Shown: positions 1-7,005, counted from the stretch's first letter. The stretch: 12,252 nt of DNA from Caldilineae bacterium (GCA_011176555.1 DUEF01000025.1:1-12252), one strand, 5' to 3'. Notes: generated by a model not told the origin, from the letters alone. Program-made: numbers and translations.

Positions 1-3
1 TCT

Positions 4-117
4 CGTCATTTCGACGACCAGCGGAAGGCCTGTCCCGAGCAGAACGAGGGAACTAATCCCCTATATGGCCGCCGCGCTTGTCATGGAGGGGATGTCTCGC
101 TGCGCTTCGACATGACG
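4..117. repeat. Dispersed inverted-repeat element, family A (full copy)
   Basis: The outer arms CGTCATTTCGA (4-14) and TCGACATGACG (107-117) are inverted copies that match at 10 of 11 bases. Inner arms ATCCCC (56-61) and GGGGAT (88-93) continue the symmetry, with imperfect pairing between. The left arm shares GTCATTTCGACGACC (5-19) exactly with a second copy at 3399-3413. Small palindromic repeats starting GTCATTTCGA and ending near AAATCCC are common intergenic elements in several bacterial lineages. No protein is encoded, so any mobility would be in trans. The right arm overlaps the 3' end of the transglutaminase-like gene. Confidence 0.7.
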
Positions 118-731
118 CTTTCATTACCAGCGGTGGCCACCAATCCCTCGCTCAGGACGCGGATGAACTGATCCCGAGCGGCTAGCTCTGCCGGCGTGAA
201 ATGCTCGGCGAGCAGCGCATCTTTGAAAGCCTGCGGATCGACATCCTCCGGCACAACCCAGGTCTCGCTGGGCGTGTAGGCGATCTGTTGGTTCTCGCCC
301 AAGCGGAATTGCCTGTTCACGACCATCCCGTAGCGCTCCGTCTCCAGCGGCCAGGTCGCATCCACGATCATGTCGCCGGCGGGCGCGTGCACCACCAGAT
401 AATTGTGCACATCCACAAAACGACCGCCAACCGGCTCCAGGATCGCCATCAGGGCCGGATGCGTTGTAGCGGGGTCGGGATGAGCGATGATGGTGCAAGC
501 CATGAGGTCGGCGGGCAGGCCCAGTTCGGCGAACAGCGCCTTGAGCAGATAGTGCTTGCCCGAGCACGTGCCGCGCCATTCCCGGATCACGGTTTCGGGC
601 CGACGGTCACTGGCGCGCAGGTAAGGCATGTCGCGCACCAGGGCAAAGGCCGTGGCCGGATCGATTGCGCCATCAGTTGGCAGGAGATTGCGTTTAACGG
701 CTTCAGATTTAAGCAGATCGAGGTGAGTCAT
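81..731 (-). CDS. Transglutaminase-like (cysteine-protease fold) protein
   Basis: The 216-aa product has no signal peptide or membrane segment, so it is probably cytoplasmic. A transglutaminase-like catalytic triad can be read in order: Cys56 in RGTCSGKH at the start of a helix, His109 in FVDVHNYL, and Asp124 in MIVDATWP. The spacing and flanking pattern (Cys followed by a helix rich in A/L, then two beta strands carrying His and Asp) fit the transglutaminase-like superfamily, which includes amidases, proteases and cross-linking enzymes. The substrate cannot be told. The ATG at 731 has no clear Shine-Dalgarno. The last roughly ten codons (MSKRSETSPP) and the TGA come from the inverted repeat at 4-117, so the C-terminal tail is probably acquired and not part of the fold. 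It is divergent from the solute-binding protein gene, 48 bp away. Confidence 0.72.
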   Translation of the reverse strand: MTHLDLLKSEAVKRNLLPTDGAIDPATAFALVRDMPYLRASDRRPETVIREWRGTCSGKHYLLKALFAELGLPADLMACTIIAHPDPATTHPALMAILEPVGGRFVDVHNYLVVHAPAGDMIVDATWPLETERYGMVVNRQFRLGENQQIAYTPSETWVVPEDVDPQAFKDALLAEHFTPAELAARDQFIRVLSEGLVATAGNESVMSKRSETSPP

Positions 732-740
732 GGTGGTGGG

Positions 741-770
741 ATTTTACCACAAACGGGAGCATGGTAGAAT
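741..770. promoter_or_regulatory. Possible overlapping divergent promoters
   Basis: The 48-bp gap between two divergent genes holds a -10-like element on each strand. On the plus strand TTTACC (743-748), 16 bp, then TAGAAT (765-770) would start transcription close to the ATG at 780, giving a nearly leaderless mRNA. This fits the lack of a Shine-Dalgarno there. On the minus strand TAAAAT (746-741) lies 17 bp from a poor -35 (TTCTAC, 769-764). The two would compete for the same DNA. Both are weak matches judged by eye. Confidence 0.3.
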
Positions 771-779
771 TAGACGCCT

Positions 780-1568
780 ATGGTTTCCGAGACCAAATCC
801 ACTTCCTCCTCCCGTCGCCGCCTGCTCACCGCCGCGCTTGCGATCCTGACGCTGTTCGCGCTCGCCCTGCTGGCATGGGGACTCCTGCGCCCGTCCGACG
901 ATGCCTGGGAACGCCTGCAACGGGGCGGCGCCCTGCGCGTGGCCGTGGATCCCAGCTTCCCGCCCTTCGACGATGTCGGCGCAGACGGGCAGCTTGTGGG
1001 CTTCGATATCGACCTGGCGCGGGAACTGGGGCGGCGACTGAGCGTTCCCGTCGAGTTCAAGGCCATCGCCTTCGACGGCCTGGTAGACGCCGTGATCGCG
1101 GACAAGGCCGATGTCGTGATCTCGGCCTTTCCCCTCGACCCTCGCCTGACCAAGGATGTACGATTCAGCCAGCCCTATTTCGAAGGTGGGCTGGTGTTGG
1201 TGACGCGCGAGGACAGTACGGTGGCCGGGCCCGAAGACCTGGTCGGGCGTAGGGTGGCGGTGGAGTGGGGCAGCCTGGGCGACGCCTGGGCCAGGTCGCA
1301 CGGACTGGACATCCTCCGCCAGGAAACGGCGGCCGACGCCCTGAACGCCGTGGTGATCGGCGAAGCCGATGCCGCGCCCGTAGATGCCGTCACCGCCGCC
1401 CTTTCATCTGCGCCCGACCTGCACATCCACACCCCGCCCCTGGAGTCTGACCCCTACGTGATCGTGTTACCATTGCACGCGCCCAAACTGGCGGATGCCG
1501 TGGATGACGCCCTGGCCGAGATCATGGCGGATGGAACCTGGGAGCGCCTGGTTCGGATGCACTTTTAG
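780..1568 (+). CDS. Membrane-anchored extracellular solute-binding protein, family 3
   Basis: The 262-aa product matches the SBP_bac_3 family of polar amino acid ABC transporter binding proteins. A basic N-terminus (SRRR) precedes a hydrophobic segment at about residues 15-35. There is no lipobox cysteine, so it is tethered or secreted and not a lipoprotein. The mature part starts LRVAVDPSFPPFDD (52-65) and has the family signature GFDIDLARELG (74-84). It continues with SAFPLDPRLTKDVRFSQPYF (115-134), where Arg122 sits where family members bind the ligand carboxylate. Asp202 in APVDAVTAA fits the usual ligand amino-group contact. The C-terminal ALAEIMADGTWERLVRMHF is typical of the family. 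No permease or ATPase gene is adjacent, so the partner transporter must lie elsewhere. The start at 780 lacks an SD and may be translated from a very short leader. Confidence 0.88.
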   Translation: MVSETKSTSSSRRRLLTAALAILTLFALALLAWGLLRPSDDAWERLQRGGALRVAVDPSFPPFDDVGADGQLVGFDIDLARELGRRLSVPVEFKAIAFDGLVDAVIADKADVVISAFPLDPRLTKDVRFSQPYFEGGLVLVTREDSTVAGPEDLVGRRVAVEWGSLGDAWARSHGLDILRQETAADALNAVVIGEADAAPVDAVTAALSSAPDLHIHTPPLESDPYVIVLPLHAPKLADAVDDALAEIMADGTWERLVRMHF

Positions 1569-1584
1569 AATAGCCAACACAGCC

Positions 1585-1608
1585 GATGATGCTACGCTGC
1601 ATCGAATC
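1585..1608 (+). terminator. Weak hairpin after the solute-binding protein gene
   Basis: GATGATGC and GCATCGAATC can pair as GATGC/GCATC plus an outer GAT/ATC, with a two-base bulge and a TACGCT loop, 17 bases after the stop codon. Only a short pyrimidine stretch (TTCTTCC) follows, so this is a poor intrinsic terminator. The rest of 1609-1700 shows nothing recognisable beyond AT-rich sequence just ahead of the next promoter. Confidence 0.3.
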
Positions 1609-1700
1609 ATTCTTCCGCACGTTTACCAGCCTGGCCCTCACGTCTAGTTGGCGCTGAGTGGCCGAGCTTAATAATTTTTCTGAAAACTTTCATAAAAAAC

Positions 1701-1729
1701 TTGACATCGCCATCTCGCAAGCATATAAT
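1701..1729 (+). promoter_or_regulatory. Perfect-consensus sigma70-type promoter of the radical SAM pair
   Basis: TTGACA (1701-1706), a 17-bp spacer and TATAAT (1724-1729) match the housekeeping consensus at all 12 positions with optimal spacing, in an AT-rich stretch. Transcription should start near 1736, giving an untranslated leader of about 155 nt before the ATG at 1891. A promoter this strong normally implies high basal initiation, which makes control in the leader plausible. Confidence 0.85.
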
Positions 1730-1736
1730 CGGCCCG

Positions 1737-1890
1737 GTTAGATAAAATTGTCCCACCCTTTGAGGTGCTAGAGGTCGATGTAACCCCTGGCATCTTATCT
1801 TTGTCTGCCGTGTTGCGTATTCCGTTTGTCCCCATCAGCGGTGGCAAGTTCGAATACGCACCACGCACCACGCCAAGAGGCCCCCTGTTT
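1737..1890 (+). ncRNA. Structured 5' leader with two long hairpins (candidate cis-regulatory RNA)
   Basis: Two hairpins can be drawn by eye. Hairpin 1: GAGGTGCTAGAGG (1762-1774) against CCCCTGGCATCTT (1784-1796), 12 of 13 positions paired including three G-U, with a 9-nt loop; AGATAA (1740-1745) and TTATCT (1795-1800) could form an outer or alternative helix. Hairpin 2: CGTG (1809-1812) and TGCGTATTC (1814-1822) against GAATACGCA (1852-1860) and CACG (1862-1865). Inside it TTGTCCCC (1826-1833) pairs with GGTGGCAA (1840-1847) with one mismatch around a 6-nt loop. The reading frame stays open across this stretch from a GTG at 1765, but the pairing, the SD placement and the protein family all favour a noncoding leader. 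I see no B12 box, T-box or other known riboswitch motif. The ligand or function is unknown. Confidence 0.5.
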
Positions 1891-3393
1891 ATGCGCGTTG
1901 TTCTCATCAACCCCCGTTTCCGACTCCCCATCGACACCCGCACCTCCCCTCATCTCGGTCTCGCCTACCTGGGCGCCATGTCCGAGCAGCGCGGCGACGA
2001 AGTGCGCGTTTTCGATGCCGATGTCGAGGATCAGCCCCTCGCTGAATTCATCCAGGAATTTCGTCCCCACCTGGTCGGCATCACTGCCAACACGCCCCAG
2101 GTCAAGCAGGCCTGGCGACACGCCGCCCAGATCAAAGCCGTGCACGATGTCCCCATCGTCGTGGGCGGCCCCCACCCCAGTGTGGTGTACGAAGACCTGG
2201 ATTTCGAGTCGGCCGAGCAGCCCGATGTGGACATCGTGGTGCGCGGCGAAGGCGAAGAAACCTGGATCGAGATCTCCGAGCGGGTGGAAGCCTTCATGCG
2301 GGATCAGGATGATTACTCCACCACGGCGCTGATGGATCCGGCCAAAGGCCTGTGGGAAGATGTGCTGGGCATCACCTACAAAACCAACGACGGCGAATTG
2401 CATCGCAATCTCGACCGCGTCGCTCTCGCCGACCTGGATAGCTTGCCCTGGCCCGCGTACCACCTCTTCAGGATGGACAAATACACCAACCTGCAACCCG
2501 CCACCGACGATGTCGATGGCTCAAAAAGCTTCAGCATCCTTACCAGTCGCGGCTGCCCCTACCGCTGCACTTTCTGCTCCCAGTCGATCATGCCGATCAA
2601 ATGGCGCAGCCGTTCGGCCGCAAACGTCCTGGCCGAGTGGAAACACCTGGTCGAGGACCTTGGCGCGGAGGAGATTGGCGTGCTGGACGATAGCGCCAAC
2701 ATCCGCAAGAAGCGCCTATTCGAACTGGCCGACATGCTGATCGAAAACAACCTGAACCACGTACCCTGGATCTTCGTCAACGGCATTCGCGCCAACCTGG
2801 CCGATTACGAACTGATGAGCAAACTCAAAGAAGCGGGACTCAAACGCACGGCCTTTGGCGTGGAAACGGGCAATCCCGAAATCCTCAAATCCATCGACAA
2901 GAAAATCGATTTGGATACTATCCGCGCAGCCTTCAAGGCCACAAAAGCCGCGGGCATCGAAACCATCGCCTTCATGATCATCGGCATGCCGGGCGAAACC
3001 CGAGAGACGATGCAAGACACCATCGATTTCGCCATCGAACTGGACCCGCTGATCGCCAACTTCAGCATGATGACGCCTTATCCGGGCACGGCCGTGTATG
3101 CGCAGGTCAAACGACAAGGCCGCATGTTGATCAACGACTGGGAAGACTACGTCTTTTTCGAGCAAAAAGCCCGTTACGAGATGGGCGACATGACCGCCGA
3201 ACTGGTGGAAGAGATGTACCGGAAGGCCTACCGCCAATTTTACCTGCGCCCCGGCCCCATCTGGCGACGCGTGAAAACCAAGGATTTCTGGGCCAACTTG
3301 CCGCGAAACATCCGCATCGCCTTGCGCACCTTCTTACCCAAAGAAGAAAAGACCGGTCTACGCAAACAGATGGAAGCGGAAGCGTTGTCATAG
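1891..3393 (+). CDS. B12-binding-domain radical SAM protein (first of a tandem pair)
   Basis: This 500-aa protein is of the COG1032 type. An N-terminal Rossmann-like cobalamin-binding domain spans about residues 1-140 (MRVVLINPRF, LGLAYLGAM, DEVRVFDAD, VGGPHPSV, VVRGEGEETW). The radical SAM domain starts near 215, with the [4Fe-4S] motif CPYRCTFC at Cys222, Cys226 and Cys229. Later blocks include FGVETGNPEILKSIDKK and IIGMPGETRETMQDTI. The DxHxxG lower-ligand motif is not seen, as is usual in BchE/HpnP/PhpK-like relatives. Such enzymes carry out radical methylations, ring closures and other reactions; the substrate here is unknown. The start at 1891 is chosen because AAGAGG (1875-1880) lies 10 nt upstream and the domain begins there. 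An in-frame GTG at 1765 would add 42 residues encoded by the structured leader. The next gene follows after 58 bp, very likely in the same transcript. Confidence 0.88.
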   Translation: MRVVLINPRFRLPIDTRTSPHLGLAYLGAMSEQRGDEVRVFDADVEDQPLAEFIQEFRPHLVGITANTPQVKQAWRHAAQIKAVHDVPIVVGGPHPSVVYEDLDFESAEQPDVDIVVRGEGEETWIEISERVEAFMRDQDDYSTTALMDPAKGLWEDVLGITYKTNDGELHRNLDRVALADLDSLPWPAYHLFRMDKYTNLQPATDDVDGSKSFSILTSRGCPYRCTFCSQSIMPIKWRSRSAANVLAEWKHLVEDLGAEEIGVLDDSANIRKKRLFELADMLIENNLNHVPWIFVNGIRANLADYELMSKLKEAGLKRTAFGVETGNPEILKSIDKKIDLDTIRAAFKATKAAGIETIAFMIIGMPGETRETMQDTIDFAIELDPLIANFSMMTPYPGTAVYAQVKRQGRMLINDWEDYVFFEQKARYEMGDMTAELVEEMYRKAYRQFYLRPGPIWRRVKTKDFWANLPRNIRIALRTFLPKEEKTGLRKQMEAEALS

Positions 3394-3398
3394 CGAAA

Positions 3399-3431
3399 GT
3401 CATTTCGACGACCGCAGGAGGAGAAATCCCC
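3399..3431 (+). repeat. Half-copy of dispersed repeat family A
   Basis: GTCATTTCGACGACC (3399-3413) is identical to 5-19. It continues to GAGAAATCCCC (3421-3431), the inner end typical of this family, but no inverted right arm follows. It fills most of the gap between the two radical SAM genes and contains AGGAGGAG (3416-3423), a consensus-like Shine-Dalgarno string. Confidence 0.65.
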
Positions 3432-3451
3432 TTCATTTGGAGAATCATTCG

Positions 3452-4924
3452 ATGAAAATCGCTTTTATTGGTCCGAAATGGAACGCCATGGTCAATGCTT
3501 ACCCCTCGCTGGGACTGGCGTACCTCGCGGCCGTGGCCGAACAAGGAGGACATGAAGCCCGTATCTTCGACTTTGGCTTACGCCCGCAGCGCCCGCTGGA
3601 GGATGATGTTCAGGATGTGATTGACTTCAAGCCCGATTTGGTCGCTCTCACCTCTATGACCACCAGCTATGCCAGTGTGGAGCAAGCCGCCGCGATATTG
3701 AAGGAGGCGTTGGGCGTGACGACCATCATCGGCGGCCCCCACGCCACCACCTTGCCCGATATGACCCTGCAAGACCCGAACATCGATTATCTGATCTACG
3801 GCGAAGGTGAAGAAACCTTCCGAGATTTTTTGCAGGCTTTGGACGGCGGAACCAGCAACTGGGGTGACATCGAAGGCCTGTGGTACAAACAAGATGGTCG
3901 GGTAATCGATGGCGGTGAACGAGCGCTGATCAAGGATCTGGATGCGCTCCCGTATCCCGCCCGCCATCTTTTCGATCTCGCCCATTATCCGCTTTACGCC
4001 CCCAACGGCGAGCCTATGCTCACAGTGCTGAGCAGTCGGGGTTGTCCCTACAACTGTTCGTTCTGTTTCAAGGGCATTGTGGGTCGCACCTATCGCCAGC
4101 GCAGCCCGGCAAACATCGCCGACGAGTTACAGCACATCATCGCAAACTACGACGTGCGCAACTTCTACTTCATCGATGATCTCTTCACCATCGATGTGAG
4201 ACGTCTGGATAAAATCCTCGATCACTTCATCGAGCGCAACATGGGCATCCGCTGGCAGTGCCTGGCCCGCGTCGATCGGGTCAATCCCGAATTGCTGGCG
4301 AAAATGCACCGGGCCGGTTGCCGTCAGATCCATTACGGCATCGAAAGCGGTAACGAGGAAGTGCTCAAACGCACGGCCAAGCATATCCGCCTGGACCAGG
4401 TGAGCGATGCCGTGCGTTGGACGGAAGAAGCCGGGATTCAGAGCAAGGGTTATTTCATCCTGGGCTTGCCCGGCGACACCGAGGAGACGATGGAGGAGAC
4501 CATCGAATTCGCCGCCGGTCTGGAATTGACCGATGCCATGTTCTCCATCGCCACCCCCATGCCGGGCACCCAACTCTGGAACGAATTATTGCGCAAACAC
4601 CCCGGCACCGCCTACAATGCTGATTTCACAAAAAGTTACTACTACAACAGCTACACTGCAGAAATCGCTCCTTTCATGAACGTCTCTGAAGTGGACGACG
4701 AGCAATTGAGTACGATGGCCCTGAAAGCCCGCCAGCGTTTCCTGGAAGCCAAAAAACAGCGTCTGTACCGCAAGAGCTTTGGCGATACAGCTGGCGATCT
4801 GCTCTGGAGCGTCTCGCAAGTCGCGCCGATTCGCAAAGCGGGCCGCGCCCTGGTGAGCGTCGGCCTTTTCGACAACTTCCGTCGCACCAAACAAGCCTTT
4901 TTCGGCTCCGCCAATTGGAATTGA
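3452..4924 (+). CDS. B12-binding-domain radical SAM protein (second of a tandem pair)
   Basis: The 490-aa product has the same layout as its upstream neighbour and is clearly its paralogue. It has a cobalamin-binding-type domain (MKIAFIGPKW, PSLGLAYLAAVAE, IIGGPHATTLPD, YLIYGEGEETF; about 1-135). A radical SAM domain follows with the cluster motif CPYNCSFC at Cys198, Cys202 and Cys205. Then come IHYGIESGNEEVLKRTAKHI and YFILGLPGDTEETMEETIEF, and a helical C-terminal part to residue 490. No DxHxxG is seen. The ATG at 3452 is preferred, with GGAG at 3439-3442 nine bases upstream and MKIAFIGP as the natural domain start. A TTG at 3437 would add five residues and could use the SD-like string in the repeat at 3416-3423. 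The chemistry is not deducible. The tandem arrangement suggests two steps on one pathway or sequential modification of one substrate. Confidence 0.88.
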   Translation: MKIAFIGPKWNAMVNAYPSLGLAYLAAVAEQGGHEARIFDFGLRPQRPLEDDVQDVIDFKPDLVALTSMTTSYASVEQAAAILKEALGVTTIIGGPHATTLPDMTLQDPNIDYLIYGEGEETFRDFLQALDGGTSNWGDIEGLWYKQDGRVIDGGERALIKDLDALPYPARHLFDLAHYPLYAPNGEPMLTVLSSRGCPYNCSFCFKGIVGRTYRQRSPANIADELQHIIANYDVRNFYFIDDLFTIDVRRLDKILDHFIERNMGIRWQCLARVDRVNPELLAKMHRAGCRQIHYGIESGNEEVLKRTAKHIRLDQVSDAVRWTEEAGIQSKGYFILGLPGDTEETMEETIEFAAGLELTDAMFSIATPMPGTQLWNELLRKHPGTAYNADFTKSYYYNSYTAEIAPFMNVSEVDDEQLSTMALKARQRFLEAKKQRLYRKSFGDTAGDLLWSVSQVAPIRKAGRALVSVGLFDNFRRTKQAFFGSANWN

Positions 4925-4990
4925 AGCAAAAGATCAAAGATTAAAGTCGGCTGTACACTCAGGACTCTTTTACTACACACCTTCCTTAAT

Positions 4991-5134
4991 ACACTGTAAA
5001 CTAACTAACTTAACACTGTCTTTGCGAGCAGAGCGAAGCAATCGCCAAATTACTTAGGCGTACTCTGCGAAGTTGGGGATTGTTTCGTCGCAAAAAACGC
5101 TCCTCACAATGACACAGAACTTAGTTTACGATGT
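4991..5134. repeat. Inverted-repeat element, family B, between converging genes
   Basis: The outer arms GTAAACTAA (4996-5004) and TTAGTTTAC (5121-5129) are perfect inverted copies. Inside them CTGTCTTTGCGAGCAGAGC (5016-5034) and GAAGCAATC pair imperfectly with the right arm GGGGATTGTTTCGTCGC ... CTCCTCACAATGACACAG (5076-5118). This resembles the widespread TTGCGAG...GAAGCAATC palindromic intergenic repeats and differs from family A. It lies between the stop codons of two converging genes, so as RNA it could form a long hairpin on either strand and help end both transcripts. No good T-tract follows. The flanks 4925-4990 and 5135-5165 show nothing else. Confidence 0.65.
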
Positions 5135-5165
5135 ACTAGGTGGTGGGCGAATGCTAAATCATCAT

Positions 5166-6929
5166 TTAAGATTCTAACACAGCAATGTGCAAATCCAATA
5201 GTTGGGTCTCAGCGACGGGGCTGGGGCTGTTCAACATCAGGTCGGTGGCGGAGGCGGTTTTGGGGAAGGCGATCACCTCACGGATGCTGCTCTCGTCGGC
5301 GAGGATGGCGACGATGCGGTCCACGCCGAGGGCGATGCCACCATGAGGCGGCGCGCCGTACTGGAAGGCCTCCAGGAGGTGGCCGAATTGCGCCTGCGCC
5401 TCTTGCGGCGAAATGCCCAGGGCCGAGAACATCATCTGCTGCTGTTCCTGATCGTGGATTCTGATGCTGCCGCCGCCGATCTCCATGCCATTGCAGACCA
5501 GATCGTAGGCTTTGGCGAGGACGGAGCCGGGTTCTGTCTCCAGCTTGGACCAATCCTCATCCAGGGCGCTGGTGAAGGGATGGTGCATGGCCTGCCAGCG
5601 TCCATCTTCTTCGCTCCACTCCAACAACGGGAAATCGGTCACCCAAGCGCAGGCGAGCGCGTCGGGATCGGCAAGGCTGAGGCGTTCACCCAGGACGACT
5701 CGCAAATGCCCCAACACCTCGGCCACAACAGCGGGAGCGTCGGCGACGATGAGGATAAGGTCACCTGGTTGGGCCTGGCAACGCGCGGGGATGTCAGAGC
5801 GTTCGGTCGGGTTCAGGAATTTCGTAACGGGCGAACGGAGTTGCTCTGCCTCGACTTTCATCCAGACCAACCCTCTGGCCCCTTTCTTTTTGGCGATTTC
5901 GGTTAGTTCGTCGATTTGTTTGCGCGAAATGTCGGCTGCGCCGGGCGCGCATAAGGCCTTGACCTGTCCGCCCGCAGCGACAGCGCCAGCAAACACGCCG
6001 AAGTCGCTGTCGGCCACCAGATCCGACAGATCGATCAGTTCCATGCCAAAACGCAGGTCTGGTTTATCACTGCCGTAGCGAGCCATGGCCTCGGCGTACG
6101 TGAGCACCGGGAAGGGCTGCTCCTGGATCCGCTTGTCGCTGACGGCGCTGTACAGGCCGATCATCATGCTTTCGATGATATCCATCACATCCTGGCTCTC
6201 GACGAAGGACATTTCCAGATCGAGTTGGGTGAATTCGAGCTGGCGATCAGCGCGCAGGTCTTCATCTCGAAAACAGCGGGCGATCTGATAGTATTTCTCG
6301 AAACCCGCCACCATGAGCAGTTGTTTCATCTGCTGAGGCGATTGGGGCAGGGCGTAGAATTTACCGGGATGCACCCGGCTCGGCACGATGAAGTCGCGCG
6401 CGCCTTCGGGCGTGCTCTTGAGCAGAATCGGCGTTTCGATATCGATGAATGCCTGTTCATCCAAATAACGGCGCATGAAGGCGATCACCTGGTGCCGGAG
6501 GAGCATATTGTCTTGCATGCGCTGGCGGCGCAAATCGAGGTACCGGTACTTCAACCGGACGCTGTCACCGATTTCGCCCTCTTCGCTGATAACGAAGGGC
6601 GTGGTCACCGCCCGGTTGAGAATAACCAAATCATGGGCTTCCACTTCGATTTCGCCGGTCGCCATGTTGGGGTTGACAAGTCCCGCTGGGCGTGCAGCCA
6701 CCCGGCCACGCACCTGCACCACATATTCACTACGCACCTGCTCGGCAAGCAGATGGGCGGCGGCGGAGATGTCGGCGTTGAAAACCACTTGCACCAGACC
6801 GGATCGGTCTCGCAAATCGAAGAAAATAAGGCCGCCGTGATCGCGGCGGCGATGCACCCAGCCCGCTAGCGTGACGACCTGGCCTGTGCTTTCTTTGCGG
6901 AGTTCACCGCATTGAACTGACTTGAGCAT
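5166..6929 (-). CDS. aspS: Aspartyl-tRNA synthetase, bacterial type, probably nondiscriminating
   Basis: The 587-aa protein is the usual length for bacterial AspRS, which charges tRNA-Asp with aspartate in the cytoplasm. An OB-fold anticodon-binding domain lies at about 1-105 (VTLAGWVHRRRDHGGLIFFD). The class II catalytic core follows, with motif 1 region KYRYLDLRR (127-135), motif 2 CFRDEDLRADRQLEFTQLD (219-237) and motif 3 GIALGVDRIVAIL (531-543). A bacterial-type GAD insertion lies between motifs 2 and 3, about 290-430. His31 and Gly83 (in RPAGLVNPN) match the His/Gly pair that, as I recall, is linked to tRNA-Asn recognition in the Pseudomonas aeruginosa nondiscriminating enzyme; the E. 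coli enzyme has Leu and Lys there. It would then also make Asp-tRNA-Asn for GatCAB. The ATG at 6929 has AGGAG 10 nt upstream (6944-6940). Confidence 0.97.
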   Translation of the reverse strand: MLKSVQCGELRKESTGQVVTLAGWVHRRRDHGGLIFFDLRDRSGLVQVVFNADISAAAHLLAEQVRSEYVVQVRGRVAARPAGLVNPNMATGEIEVEAHDLVILNRAVTTPFVISEEGEIGDSVRLKYRYLDLRRQRMQDNMLLRHQVIAFMRRYLDEQAFIDIETPILLKSTPEGARDFIVPSRVHPGKFYALPQSPQQMKQLLMVAGFEKYYQIARCFRDEDLRADRQLEFTQLDLEMSFVESQDVMDIIESMMIGLYSAVSDKRIQEQPFPVLTYAEAMARYGSDKPDLRFGMELIDLSDLVADSDFGVFAGAVAAGGQVKALCAPGAADISRKQIDELTEIAKKKGARGLVWMKVEAEQLRSPVTKFLNPTERSDIPARCQAQPGDLILIVADAPAVVAEVLGHLRVVLGERLSLADPDALACAWVTDFPLLEWSEEDGRWQAMHHPFTSALDEDWSKLETEPGSVLAKAYDLVCNGMEIGGGSIRIHDQEQQQMMFSALGISPQEAQAQFGHLLEAFQYGAPPHGGIALGVDRIVAILADESSIREVIAFPKTASATDLMLNSPSPVAETQLLDLHIAVLES

Positions 6930-6978
6930 CAGTGGAAGACTCCTGAAGATAGTAAGATGGAAAAAGCTACGCTTTCAT

Positions 6979-7005
6979 AAAAAAAGACTGCGCTGTCGCG
7001 GCAGT
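6979..7005 (-). promoter_or_regulatory. Hairpin plus T-run in the aspS leader
   Basis: Read on the minus strand, ACTGCCGC-GACA-GCGCAGT (7005-6987) forms a 7-bp stem with one bulged C. It is followed by TCTTTTTTT (6987-6979), the form of an intrinsic terminator. It starts only a few bases after the predicted transcription start, so it may be a 5' mRNA-stabilising hairpin instead. No T-box sequence (TGGNACCGCG) is present. Confidence 0.4.

Noticed and set aside
1765..1890. In-frame upstream extension of the first radical SAM protein from a GTG
   Set aside because: It would add 42 residues with no family match before the natural domain start, and the DNA is better explained by the two hairpins. 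AAGAGG supports the ATG at 1891.
1737..1890. Cobalamin riboswitch in the radical SAM leader
   Set aside because: The leader is too short, and I do not see the conserved B12 box or the four-way core; no known class fits.
2559..3237. Antisense open frames in the radical SAM genes, such as 2716-3237
   Set aside because: The plus-strand frames are full-length family matches; the antisense frames are coding shadows.
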